A stretch of DNA of 41,468 nt. It comes from Verrucomicrobiota bacterium (GTDB lineage: Bacteria; Verrucomicrobiota; Verrucomicrobiia; Chthoniobacterales; JACTMZ01). The stretch is from the NCBI GenBank assembly GCA_027624625.1, contig JAQBWH010000016.1, positions 1-41,468 on the forward strand, written 5' to 3'. The stretch's first letter is position 1. Every line of letters starts with the position of its first letter. The notes beneath the pieces were generated by a model, which did not search any database, was not told the origin of the DNA, and was given only the letters and a program-made list of their open reading frames with translations. A program made the translations under genes and the position numbers. Shown one piece after another: positions 16,073-24,634 of this stretch.

Positions 16073-16801
16073 GTGAACACCCGGACCGTTGTTTGCAGCC
16101 GTCACGCCCTCATCGCGCCCGACGGTCATATGCCCTCCGCATTTCCCGGTTGGGAACAAGCGACGGGCTTTGTCGTGTTGTCGCCGGCGATGGGTGCGTC
16201 CCTCTCCCAAATCCTCATCACTTTTCAAGAGGACGGCGGTAGCGCGGTCTTTGCTGCGGAGCAAAAGGAGCATGCCTTTTATGTTGAGACGGGAACCTCT
16301 CGGATTCACTACGGCGACGGTGAAGCCATCGACTTAGGCCCCAGCGGGTTTGCTTTTATTCCCGCGGAAACGGCGTGCCGGGTCGTCGGATCGGCGGACG
16401 CCCGGGTGACGGTGTTCCGCAAGAACTTCGAGCCATCTGCCGGGGTGGAGTCGCCCCCGGTGACTTTCGGCCACGCCAAGGAAGTCCAAGGCGAGCCCTT
16501 CCTCGGTAATGAGCGGGCGGTTTTGCAGACCCTGCTACCGAGTGATCCGCGTTTTGACCTGGCAATCAACATTTTCACCTATCAACCGGGGGCGACTCTG
16601 CCCTTTGTCGAGACCCACGTGATGGAACACGGTTTGCTGATGCTCTCCGGCCAAGGTGTCTATCGGTTGGAGGCTGCCTATTATCCGGTCGAGTCGGGGG
16701 ATGCAGTCTGGATGGCGCCTTACTGTCCGCAGTGGTTCGCGGCCATCGGCGATGTCCCGGCATCTTACCTTTATTACAAAAACATCCATCGGATGCCCTG
16801 A
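16073..16801 (+). CDS. allE: (S)-ureidoglycine aminohydrolase (bicupin)
   Basis: This 242-residue protein has two cupin domains. The C-terminal one carries the metal-binding pattern (VETHVMEHGLLMLSGQG and the PYCPQWF segment with Gln), followed by YYKNIHR, all typical of the YlbA/UGlyAH family. It releases ammonia from ureidoglycine to give (S)-ureidoglycolate. A GTG start at 16073 is needed to include the conserved N-terminus (VVCSRHALIAPDGH). It sits 10 bases after allB and 7 bases before the TTG start of xanthine dehydrogenase. Confidence 0.93.
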   Translation: MNTRTVVCSRHALIAPDGHMPSAFPGWEQATGFVVLSPAMGASLSQILITFQEDGGSAVFAAEQKEHAFYVETGTSRIHYGDGEAIDLGPSGFAFIPAETACRVVGSADARVTVFRKNFEPSAGVESPPVTFGHAKEVQGEPFLGNERAVLQTLLPSDPRFDLAINIFTYQPGATLPFVETHVMEHGLLMLSGQGVYRLEAAYYPVESGDAVWMAPYCPQWFAAIGDVPASYLYYKNIHRMP

Positions 16802-16808
16802 AACTCCA

Positions 16809-19800
16809 TTGACCGCATTGATCACGATCAACGGCGACCCGGTCGAGGTCTCGTCGGCACCACTCCACCAAAATCTGCTGGAGTTCCTCCGGCTTTCCGG
16901 CCGCACGGGTTCCAAAGCGGGCTGTAATGAAGGCGACTGCGGGGCATGCACTGTGCTCCTTTTGGAACCCGATCGGCCGCCGCGGGCCATCAATTCCTGC
17001 CTCGCACTGGTGCACTCCTTGATCGGCCGGGAAGTGGTGACCGCAGAGGGACTGGGCGGGAGCGGGTTTCATCCGGTCCAGCAGGCGATGATGGCAAGCA
17101 ACGGCTCGCAGTGCGGTTACTGCACGCCAGGATTTGTCTGTTCCATGGCCGAGGCTTCCGCCCGCGGGGTGGCCGGTGATCCGGTAGCGGTCGCGGACCA
17201 ACTCTGCGGAAACCTTTGCCGCTGCACCGGGTATCGGCCGATCCGCGACGCGATGGACGGGGTTCCGGAACTGCCGATGACAAGCTCTGTCCGGCCATCC
17301 GAAGCAGGCAGTCCCGCTTATCTGACCCCTGCCACTCTGGACGAGGCGTTGCAATGGAAGGCGGAGCATCCGGACGCGCCGTTCATCGTCGGCGCGACCG
17401 AACTGGCGGTCTTGATCAACAAGCAACACCTGCGGCCGGAGAAGCTGATCTCCTTGGAGCACGTTGACCGGCTTCTCACCGTGGAGGAAACCGAGAGTCA
17501 CTGGCATATCGGGGCGGCGGTTCGCTTGACCGATTTGGTGGATCGCTTGAAAGGCGAGTTTCCGGCCCTCGACCAGATGTTCCGGCTCTTCGCCTCGCGG
17601 CAAATTCGGCACCGCGCTTCGCTGGGGGGAAACCTGGTCACGGCGTCCCCCATCGGGGATTCGGCCCCGGTATTGTTGGCGCTTGATGCGACGGTCACGC
17701 TGGCCTCGCTCACCGGGGAACGCGTGGTGCCACTGGCGGAGTTTTTCACCGGTTACCGCAAGACGGTCCTCGCCGCGGGAGAAATTCTCGTAACCATCTC
17801 CCTCCCGCGGAAACTCCCGGGGCGCTGTGTCTTTTACAAGGTATCCAAACGGCGGGAGATGGACATTTCGGCGGTCTCCGCCGCCATCCGGCTGGTGGTG
17901 GATGATGAGAAGGTCATCACCGACGCGCGCCTCGCCTACGGCGGAGTGGCCGCGACTCCGGCCCGGGCGACGAAGACCGAGCGCATGCTTGTGGGGAGAT
18001 CCTACCAGAACGCTGCGGACGATGAGGTGCTGGAGGTGCTGGCCGCTGAATTTCAACCGCTCAATGATCTGCGGGCTTCGGCCGACTATCGCAAGGCATT
18101 GATCCGGGATTTGTTCTTGAAGGCGCTGAGCGGTGCCGAGGACGTGATCGCAGCGCCGATCATTCGGCCCTTGGAGCCGCGCGATCTACCGCACGAATCT
18201 GCCGGCGGTCACGTAACCGGCGAGGCGCTTTATACCCATGACTTGGCCCTGCGCCGCAACGCGCTGCAGGTTTGGCTGGTGCGCTCCGAGCACGCTCACG
18301 CCCGGTTGACGCGCGTCGATGTCAGCCGGGCCCGGAATGCTCCGGGCGTGCGTGCGGTGCTAACGGCTGGCGACATTCCGGGGCACAACAACACGGGCTG
18401 CTCGCGGGATGACGAACCCTTGTTCGCCTCGGACCTCATTCAATTCCACGGTCAGGTGATTGCCGCGGTGGTGGCCGGATCGCTGGAGCAAGCCCGCCTC
18501 GCGGCCCAACTGGTGGTGGTGGAGTATGAGTCGCTGGAACCATTGCTGGGAATCGAGGCCGCTTTGGCAAAACAATCGTTTCACACCGATCCCCGCATAC
18601 TGCGGCGCGGGGCGGTGGACGAGGCCTTGCGCGGTGCGCCACGGGTGATGGAGGGAAGTTTGTCGATCGGCGGACAAGAGCATTTCTACCTGGAAAGCCA
18701 GGCCGCCTTGGCCGAGCCGGACGGTGACGGGGTTTTTGTTTTCTCTTCTTCGCAACACCCGAGCGAGACCCAGATGATCGTCTCGGAGGTTCTTGGTTGG
18801 CCGAAGCATCGGGTGGTGGTCGAGTCACCCCGCATGGGCGGCGGATTCGGGGGAAAAGAAACCCAGGCCAATCCGTGGGCGGCGATCTGCGCCCTTGCGG
18901 CGCACCGCACCGGTTGCCCGGTGGCGATGCAGTTGGACCGGGATCACGACATGGAATGCTCGGGGAAACGTCACCCTTTTTTCGCCCGCTACCGGGTAGG
19001 TTTCCATCCGGACGGCCGTCTGGAAGCGGCAGATATCCAGCTTTTTTCCGACGGCGGATGGTCGCTGGATCTTTCGCAACCGGTCAACGACCGGGCGCTG
19101 TTCCATCTGGACAACGCTTATTTTATTCCGCACGTCCGTTTCGAAGGGCGGGTTTGCAAAACCAACGTCACCTCGCATACCGCGTTCCGGGGGTTCGGGG
19201 GTCCGCAGGGGATGCTCGTCATCGAGGAAATCATCGCCCGGATTGCCGGGGAACTCGGGCTGGCCCCGGATGAAGTCCGCGCCCGGAATTTCTATCGGGG
19301 CGAGGGAGAAAGCAATACGACCCATTATGGGGAGGTGGTCGAAGGAAACCGCCTGGCGAGGATTTGGTCGGAACTGAAAGAGACTTCGTCGTTTGAAAAA
19401 CGTCGCGGAGAAATCGCGGAATGGAACGGCGCCCATCCTTACCGGAAGCGCGGGCTTGCCATCACTCCGGTCAAATTTGGGATCAGCTTCACTCTGAAGC
19501 ACTACAACCAGGCCGGCGCCCTCGTCCTGGTCTATGCCGATGGTTCGGTGCAGGTGAATCATGGCGGCACGGAGATGGGCCAAGGGTTGCACACCAAGAT
19601 TCTCGGCGTGGCAATGAGGGAACTGGGGCTGCCCCGGGAGCTGATCCGCCTGATGCATACCCGCACCGACAAGGTGCCCAACACCTCTGCGACCGCGGCG
19701 AGCTCGGGCTCTGATCTCAATGGAATGGCGGTCGCCGATGCCTGCCGGACCTTGATCGGCCGCCTGATCCCGGTGGCCGCGGCGATGCTTTCTTGCCCTG

Positions 19801-20444
19801 AGGATGAGTTGCGGTTCTCCGAGGGAATGGTGCGCGGCGGCGGGCGGGAGGTTTCCTTTGCCGCCGTGGCGGGCAAGGCTTACGCGGAGCGGATCCAGTT
19901 GTCCGCGACCGGATTTTACCAAACGCCGGATCTAAAGTGGGACTGGTCGATGGAGAATCCCAAGGGCCGGCCTTTTCACTATTACGCCTTCGGGGCCTCG
20001 GTCTGCGAAGTGGAACTGGACGGCTTCACCGGCATGCACCACTTGCGCCGCGTCGATATTCTCCACGATGTCGGTGACTCGCTCAACCCGGACATCGATC
20101 GCGGGCAGATCGAAGGTGGCTTCGCGCAGGGCGCGGGATGGCTGACCAGCGAGGAGCTGAAGTGGAGCAAGGAAGGCCGGCTGCAATCGCACAGTGCCAG
20201 CACCTATTCCATTCCGACGATTTCTGACGCACCTCTGGATTTCCGGGTCAGCCTGTTGGCCGATGCGGCGCAGCCCAATACCATCCATGGCTCGAAGGCG
20301 GTGGGAGAACCGCCTTTGATGCTGGCCATCTCGGTGAGGGAGGCACTGCGGGACGCGCTGGCGGCCTTCGGCAGCAAGGTGCTGGTTTCTTCGCCGCTGA
20401 CACCCGAGATCCTCAAGCAGGCGATCGGAAAAATTCCCGTCTAA
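16809..20444 (+). CDS. xdh: Xanthine dehydrogenase, single-chain (2Fe-2S, FAD and molybdopterin domains fused)
   Basis: The protein has about 1211 residues from TTG 16809, with domains in eukaryotic XDH order. Residues 1-150 hold two 2Fe-2S clusters (GCNEGDCGAC; CGYCTPGF and CGNLCRCTGYRPI). Residues about 165-450 are the FAD domain (PFIVGATEL, RHRASLGGNLVTASPIGD). Residues about 465-1205 are the molybdopterin domain (MGGGFGGKE, AFRGFGGPQG, GGTEMGQGLHTK). Residues that mark xanthine rather than aldehyde as substrate are present: Glu684 and Arg794, equivalent to bovine Glu802 and Arg880. The catalytic base Glu1167 in KAVGEPPL is also there. It oxidises hypoxanthine and xanthine to urate. It lies 7 bases after allE. 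Other bacteria often split this enzyme into two or three subunits. Confidence 0.96.
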   Translation: MTALITINGDPVEVSSAPLHQNLLEFLRLSGRTGSKAGCNEGDCGACTVLLLEPDRPPRAINSCLALVHSLIGREVVTAEGLGGSGFHPVQQAMMASNGSQCGYCTPGFVCSMAEASARGVAGDPVAVADQLCGNLCRCTGYRPIRDAMDGVPELPMTSSVRPSEAGSPAYLTPATLDEALQWKAEHPDAPFIVGATELAVLINKQHLRPEKLISLEHVDRLLTVEETESHWHIGAAVRLTDLVDRLKGEFPALDQMFRLFASRQIRHRASLGGNLVTASPIGDSAPVLLALDATVTLASLTGERVVPLAEFFTGYRKTVLAAGEILVTISLPRKLPGRCVFYKVSKRREMDISAVSAAIRLVVDDEKVITDARLAYGGVAATPARATKTERMLVGRSYQNAADDEVLEVLAAEFQPLNDLRASADYRKALIRDLFLKALSGAEDVIAAPIIRPLEPRDLPHESAGGHVTGEALYTHDLALRRNALQVWLVRSEHAHARLTRVDVSRARNAPGVRAVLTAGDIPGHNNTGCSRDDEPLFASDLIQFHGQVIAAVVAGSLEQARLAAQLVVVEYESLEPLLGIEAALAKQSFHTDPRILRRGAVDEALRGAPRVMEGSLSIGGQEHFYLESQAALAEPDGDGVFVFSSSQHPSETQMIVSEVLGWPKHRVVVESPRMGGGFGGKETQANPWAAICALAAHRTGCPVAMQLDRDHDMECSGKRHPFFARYRVGFHPDGRLEAADIQLFSDGGWSLDLSQPVNDRALFHLDNAYFIPHVRFEGRVCKTNVTSHTAFRGFGGPQGMLVIEEIIARIAGELGLAPDEVRARNFYRGEGESNTTHYGEVVEGNRLARIWSELKETSSFEKRRGEIAEWNGAHPYRKRGLAITPVKFGISFTLKHYNQAGALVLVYADGSVQVNHGGTEMGQGLHTKILGVAMRELGLPRELIRLMHTRTDKVPNTSATAASSGSDLNGMAVADACRTLIGRLIPVAAAMLSCPEDELRFSEGMVRGGGREVSFAAVAGKAYAERIQLSATGFYQTPDLKWDWSMENPKGRPFHYYAFGASVCEVELDGFTGMHHLRRVDILHDVGDSLNPDIDRGQIEGGFAQGAGWLTSEELKWSKEGRLQSHSASTYSIPTISDAPLDFRVSLLADAAQPNTIHGSKAVGEPPLMLAISVREALRDALAAFGSKVLVSSPLTPEILKQAIGKIPV

Positions 20445-20550
20445 GGAAAATTGGCGACCGTGGCGAGCGGGTCTTCCGCCCAGACCCTGCGACGGGCAAC
20501 CTCGGCCCGGAGCTCGCCGCGCGATCGCTCGGTCGTGGAGAGGTCGTCCA

Positions 20551-21057
20551 TCACGCGACAAGGTCCTCGATCCGGAGGCGGGCGATTTCGTGGATTTGCC
20601 GCAGGGCTTCGACCATTTCCTCCGGGCGGGAGTTTTCGAGACGGGAATGAAAGGCGGCGAGGATGCCCTTCTTGGTGGTGAGTCGTGCGCAGATGATGAA
20701 GGGAAATGCAAAGCGTTCACGGTAGCGCGCGTTGAGTTCGTTGAATTCGTCGTATTCGGGTGGGGACAGGCAGTCGAGTCCGAGGCCACCTTGTTCGCGG
20801 GCGGATTCGGAGGTGAGAGCGCCGGCCCGGGCCACTTTGCCTGCCAGGTCCGGGTGGGCGCGGATGAGGGTGAGTTTCTGGTCCTCGCTGGCGGCGTCGA
20901 CCATGGTGCGCATTTTGGCGACGAGATCCGCCCGATCAAGAAAGGGGCGCATGGCGATGGCACTCCGCGCCACCCATTCCGAGTGTTCATAGACGCCGCC
21001 GAGCAACTTGATAAAGTTTGCCGCGGGGAGTCGATTCAGCTGGGATGTGGTCGTCAT
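20551..21057 (-). CDS. uraD: OHCU decarboxylase (2-oxo-4-hydroxy-4-carboxy-5-ureidoimidazoline decarboxylase)
   Basis: This is a 168-residue all-helical protein from ATG 21057. Family signatures are GVYEHSEWVA (about 21-30), RAHPDLAGK with the catalytic His68, the EQGGLGLD segment (about 88-95) and RYRERFAFPFI (about 111-121). It decarboxylates OHCU to S-allantoin, making this step stereospecific after the uraH reaction. It is the only purine-pathway gene on the minus strand. It diverges from urate oxidase with just 50 bases between start codons. An upstream in-frame ATG at 21099 would overlap the control region and is less likely. Confidence 0.93.
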   Translation of the reverse strand: MTTTSQLNRLPAANFIKLLGGVYEHSEWVARSAIAMRPFLDRADLVAKMRTMVDAASEDQKLTLIRAHPDLAGKVARAGALTSESAREQGGLGLDCLSPPEYDEFNELNARYRERFAFPFIICARLTTKKGILAAFHSRLENSRPEEMVEALRQIHEIARLRIEDLVA

Positions 21058-21101
21058 TAGTGAAGACACAGCTGGGATAAGGGCGTCACTAGAAGACACA
21101 G
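21058..21101. promoter_or_regulatory. Divergent uraD/uox control region with phased direct repeats and an inverted repeat
   Basis: GAAGACACAG occurs twice, at 21062-21071 and 21092-21101, exactly 30 bp apart (close to three helical turns). TAGTGA (21058-21063) and TCACTA (21086-21091) form a perfect inverted repeat overlapping this arrangement. The whole gap between the two start codons is 50 bp, so promoters must overlap or lie inside genes. The repeats are plausible regulator-binding sites, perhaps for a purine-responsive regulator. Function is inferred. Confidence 0.5.
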
Positions 21102-21107
21102 AGTGCG

Positions 21108-21947
21108 ATGAGTGGTTTAAAAAGCAACCAATATGGCAAGGCCATGGTACGGGTCATGAAGGTCCTGCGGGGCACCCAGCACGAGGTGTGCGAACTGGAG
21201 GCGGATGTGCTTTTACGCGGAGACTTGGAGGGTTCGTATTTCGGGCCTGACAATTCATCAATCGTGCCGACCGACACGGTGAAGAACACCGTGCATGCGC
21301 TGGCATACGATGCACTGGGGACATGCCGCACCAGCTTCGCCAAGGTTCTGGGCGCGCATTTCTTGGAACATTATGTTCACTTGGACGGGGTCTCCGTCGA
21401 GTTGCGCGAGCGGCGCTGGAAGCGGATGAACGTGGAAAATGAAGGCCGGGCGCATTCGTTCGTGGCCGAGGGCAATGGCGAGTGGTTTTGCCGCGGCGAA
21501 TTTGCCCGCCCTGGCGGGGAGATTTTGCGTGCCGGGATTCGGAACCATTTGATCATGAAAACTACCGGATCTGGTTTTGCCGGGTATGCTCAATGCGAGC
21601 TGACCACCCTGCCTCCGACCAACGACCGGATCCTCTCGACCCGTTTGACTGCCGAGTGGACATTTTCCGATCAGGCGCGGGATTACGGTGCCGCGGACGA
21701 AGCGATTCTGAAGGCCGCCTACGAGGTTTTTTCCGGAAGCTTCAGCCCATCGGTGCAACGGACCTTGTTTCAAATCGGGGAAGCGGCGCTGGCGGCGGTT
21801 CCCGGGATTGACGAAATCGCTCTCACCCTGCCCAACGTGCATTTCCTCGGTATGGACCTGACCAAATTGGGACGTCCGGGGAACGATTGCCTCTTCCTTC
21901 CCACCGATGAACCGCACGGGCAGATCGAGGCGGTGGTGACCCGCTAG
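21108..21947 (+). CDS. uox: Urate oxidase (cofactor-free uricase)
   Basis: This is a 279-residue protein of the T-fold uricase family. Catalytic residues are visible: Lys11 in NQYGKAMVRV, Thr55-Asp56 in VPTDTVKNTVHALA, and the Asn/His pair in LPNVHFLGMDL near the C-terminus. It oxidises urate to 5-hydroxyisourate with oxygen and no cofactor, so this pathway needs aerobic conditions. The start must be ATG 21108 because Lys11 is close to the N-terminus. xdhC starts 6 bases after its stop. Confidence 0.95.
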   Translation: MSGLKSNQYGKAMVRVMKVLRGTQHEVCELEADVLLRGDLEGSYFGPDNSSIVPTDTVKNTVHALAYDALGTCRTSFAKVLGAHFLEHYVHLDGVSVELRERRWKRMNVENEGRAHSFVAEGNGEWFCRGEFARPGGEILRAGIRNHLIMKTTGSGFAGYAQCELTTLPPTNDRILSTRLTAEWTFSDQARDYGAADEAILKAAYEVFSGSFSPSVQRTLFQIGEAALAAVPGIDEIALTLPNVHFLGMDLTKLGRPGNDCLFLPTDEPHGQIEAVVTR

Positions 21948-21953
21948 AAGCGC

Positions 21954-22724
21954 ATGGCAAATCCCTGGAGCGAGATTGGTCGTTTGTTGGCCGGCGGGGA
22001 AACCGTGACTGTGGTCACGGTCACCGGCGTGAGGGGCAGCGTGCCCGGAGAGGTCGGGGCGAAAATGGTGGTGGGTGCCGACGGCCGGATACTTGGAACC
22101 GTGGGAGGCGGCAAGGTGGAGTCCAAGGCGGTTGAAGTTGCCGCTGAAATGCTAAGCGGGGGCACGAGGTGCGTGCTGGCGACTTGGAACCTTCAGCGGG
22201 ACGTCGGGATGACCTGCGGTGGCGAGATGTCGTTCTTGTTCGAACGGGTGGCCGGGCGGCCGGAATGGCACGTGGTGATTTTCGGAGCGGGCCATGTCGC
22301 GCAGGCCGTGGTCCATGTTCTTGCCAACATGGCGTGCCGTATTGATGTCGTCGACGAGCGGGCGGAATGGTTGGGGCAACTTCCGGCCGGACGGAATATT
22401 TCAAGCCATTTGGTTGCCCGCTTCGAGGACGGGGTACGGTTGGTTCGTGACGGTAGCATGGTGGTGTGCATGACGAAGGGACACTCCACGGACCGCCCCG
22501 TGCTGCGGGAGGTTTTTCTGGGTGGCTTGGGGGTTTCCTTCGTGGGGGCTATCGGGAGCGCGGCCAAGCGGGCGGTGTTGCTGCGCGAACTGCAGGAAGA
22601 CGGGGTGGGCGAAGAGATTTTACAATGCTTGGTTTGCCCCTTGGGCTTGCCCATTGGTGGAAACGACCCGGCAGAAATCGCGGTGAGTATCGCCGCGCAG
22701 TTGCTGGAGCGCCGAGGGCCTTAG
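21954..22724 (+). CDS. xdhC: XdhC, molybdenum-cofactor insertion/maturation factor for xanthine dehydrogenase
   Basis: This 256-residue protein has the XdhC/CoxI N-terminal domain (VTVTGVRGSVPGEVGAKM, GTVGGGKVESKA, VGMTCGGEM with the conserved Cys). A Rossmann-like C-terminal domain (HVVIFGAGHVAQAV, VSFVGAIGSAAKRA, CPLGLPIGGNDPAEIA) completes it. XdhC binds sulfurated molybdopterin and delivers it to apo-XDH. It is the last plus-strand gene of the urate block and links the enzyme at 16809 to the cofactor genes that follow. Confidence 0.93.
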   Translation: MANPWSEIGRLLAGGETVTVVTVTGVRGSVPGEVGAKMVVGADGRILGTVGGGKVESKAVEVAAEMLSGGTRCVLATWNLQRDVGMTCGGEMSFLFERVAGRPEWHVVIFGAGHVAQAVVHVLANMACRIDVVDERAEWLGQLPAGRNISSHLVARFEDGVRLVRDGSMVVCMTKGHSTDRPVLREVFLGGLGVSFVGAIGSAAKRAVLLRELQEDGVGEEILQCLVCPLGLPIGGNDPAEIAVSIAAQLLERRGP

Positions 22725-22798
22725 AGACTCACCGCAATTTACCACCGCCGGGGTGCGGTGACCGGTGCTTCGGACCCAGCGCTGCAGAAGCCGCCCGG

Positions 22799-23548
22799 TC
22801 AGGGAAGAACTCTTGTCCACAGGTTCCCCGCGACGATCAGGATGATGAACCCGGTGATTTGGCGCAGGCGGACGGCGGGCAAAATCGAGCAACCACACCG
22901 CGCACCGAGAAGCCCACCGACCAGAACGGCAAGCGGCAGTGGCCAGAAGTTGAGCACCGCCTCCGTGCTCCATCCGTGTTTTTGCAATTGTCCGACCAAT
23001 CCTGCCGCGCTGTTGAGCAAAATGAATCCCGCGGCCAAAGCGGCCACTTGTTTGGCCGGCGCCCAGCGGGTGAGGTGCAAGATGGGTGCCAGGAAGATGC
23101 CGCCGCCGATACCCACGATGCCGCTGACAAATCCCAAGCCTGCGCCGATCAATGGGCTGCCCAGTGCGGTGATGTGTCGCGCGAGGCCGCTGGTGGGCCG
23201 GTGGCGATCGCGCAAGGGGACAAGGAGAAGGCATCCTGCGGCGGTGAGCGACGCCGCGAGGAGGAAGAGGAAGGTCGATTCCCTCACCACAAAAAGTCCG
23301 CCGAGATAAGATGCCGGGACGGAAAGCACGAGGAAGGGCAGACTGCGCCGCCACGGCAAATGGCCGGCATGTGCGAATTGGGCGAAGCCTTGCGCCGAGA
23401 CTATGAGGTTGCAGGAAAGCCCGAGAATGGGCAGCACCGCGGGCGAGACTCCATGCCAATGAAGGAGGGCGAGATAGGAGGAGCCGCCGCCCAGGCCGAC
23501 GCTCGAGTAAACCAGCGCGACGAGGAAAAAAAGAACGGTCAGGATCAT
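22799..23548 (-). CDS. TauE/SafE-family anion exporter
   Basis: This 249-residue membrane protein has about eight hydrophobic segments. The family's paired glycine motifs are present: VGLGGGSSYLALL near the N-terminus and GIVGIGGGIFLAPIL in the middle. TauE/SafE proteins move sulfite, sulfoacetate or other organic anions across the inner membrane. It lies 10 bases downstream of moaA on the same strand and is probably co-transcribed with it. No molybdate transporter is present in the window, so a role in anion supply or removal for this cluster is possible but unproven. The ATG at 23548 was chosen because the first membrane helix starts there. Confidence 0.85.
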   Translation of the reverse strand: MILTVLFFLVALVYSSVGLGGGSSYLALLHWHGVSPAVLPILGLSCNLIVSAQGFAQFAHAGHLPWRRSLPFLVLSVPASYLGGLFVVRESTFLFLLAASLTAAGCLLLVPLRDRHRPTSGLARHITALGSPLIGAGLGFVSGIVGIGGGIFLAPILHLTRWAPAKQVAALAAGFILLNSAAGLVGQLQKHGWSTEAVLNFWPLPLAVLVGGLLGARCGCSILPAVRLRQITGFIILIVAGNLWTRVLP

Positions 23549-23558
23549 GGATTGCCCC

Positions 23559-24587
23559 TCAGCCCCCGATGAAGGACATCTCGACCTTGGGTGCGCCGCC
23601 GGCGGACTCGGCGCGGATTTCCGAATAGCGGTCCGCCCGCCGGCTCCAAAGTCCGGCCACCAAGCGGTAGAGTGCCTCGTCATCAAGGTTGTCCGCCCGC
23701 ATGGCGCCGACGAGGTCGAATCCCTCGGACGCGAAGAGGCAGGTGAAAAGCCGACCGTCGGCCGACAACCTCGCCCGCGTGCAATCGCGGCAGAACGGCG
23801 AGGAAATCGAAGTGATCAGCCCGAATTCGCAGCCGTCGTCACGATAACGGTACCGGGCGGCCACTTCGCCGTATGCCCCGGGACGCACCGGTTCAAAAGC
23901 GAATTCTCGTGCCAACCGGTCGAGGATTTCGCGACCCGACACGACCATGGCGGGATCCCAGTGGTTGGAATTGCCGACGTCCATAAATTCGATGAAGCGC
24001 AGGACAATGCCCTCGCGTTTGCAGTGGCGGGCGATGGACAAAATTTCGCCGTCATTCACCCCGCGCTGCACGACCATATTAATTTTCACACCCAGCCCCG
24101 CGGCGCGCGCCGCGGCGATACCCTCAAGGACGCGAGCCGGATGATGTCCGCGACCGTTCATCGCCCCGAAAATTCCCGGATCCAGCGCGTCGAGACTCAC
24201 GGTCACGCGGTGCAGGCCCGCCTCGGCCAGTCCGGCCGCCAATTCCGGAAGGAGCAGCCCGTTGGTCGTCATGGCGATGTCCTGCAAGGCGGGAAAACGG
24301 CGCAGCCCGTGCAGGAATTTTTCCACTCCGTGCCGCAGGAGGGGTTCGCCGCCGGTGACGCGCAGCTTGCCGACCCCGCAGCGGACGAAGGCGCCGATAA
24401 TGCGGCCGAGTTCGGTCAGCCGCAGGAGTTGATCTTGGCGCAGGAAAACATGGTTGTGGTCGAAGACCTCCGCCGGCATGCAGTAGGTGCAACGCAGATT
24501 GCAGCGATCGGTGAGAGAAATGCGCAGATCATGCACCGGGCGGGCGAGAAGATCTAGAGGCTGGCTGTCGGGGGTCGGCGGGGTCAT
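23559..24587 (-). CDS. moaA: GTP 3',8-cyclase (molybdenum cofactor biosynthesis protein A)
   Basis: This is a 342-residue radical-SAM enzyme. The N-terminal cluster motif is Cys29-x3-Cys33-x2-Cys36 (CNLRCTYC). The C-terminal cluster motif is CRDCTRARLSADGRLFTC, and the chain ends in the conserved Gly-Gly (FIGG). KLRVTGGEPLLR is the SAM-binding GGEP segment. It converts GTP to 3',8-cyclo-GTP, the first step to cyclic pyranopterin monophosphate, acting with MoaC. The ATG at 24587 is preferred; longer upstream frames would run into moeA. It diverges from moeA with 47 bases between start codons. Confidence 0.96.
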   Translation of the reverse strand: MTPPTPDSQPLDLLARPVHDLRISLTDRCNLRCTYCMPAEVFDHNHVFLRQDQLLRLTELGRIIGAFVRCGVGKLRVTGGEPLLRHGVEKFLHGLRRFPALQDIAMTTNGLLLPELAAGLAEAGLHRVTVSLDALDPGIFGAMNGRGHHPARVLEGIAAARAAGLGVKINMVVQRGVNDGEILSIARHCKREGIVLRFIEFMDVGNSNHWDPAMVVSGREILDRLAREFAFEPVRPGAYGEVAARYRYRDDGCEFGLITSISSPFCRDCTRARLSADGRLFTCLFASEGFDLVGAMRADNLDDEALYRLVAGLWSRRADRYSEIRAESAGGAPKVEMSFIGG

Positions 24588-24634
24588 TGATCGTCGCCAA
24601 GGCGGAACATCCAAGCTATCCGTCATCCATCGCC

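Noticed and set aside
22466..23572. 368-codon plus-strand open frame across xdhC and the TauE/SafE gene
   Set aside because: Composition is dominated by Gly/Arg/Glu and it overlaps two well-supported genes in other frames.
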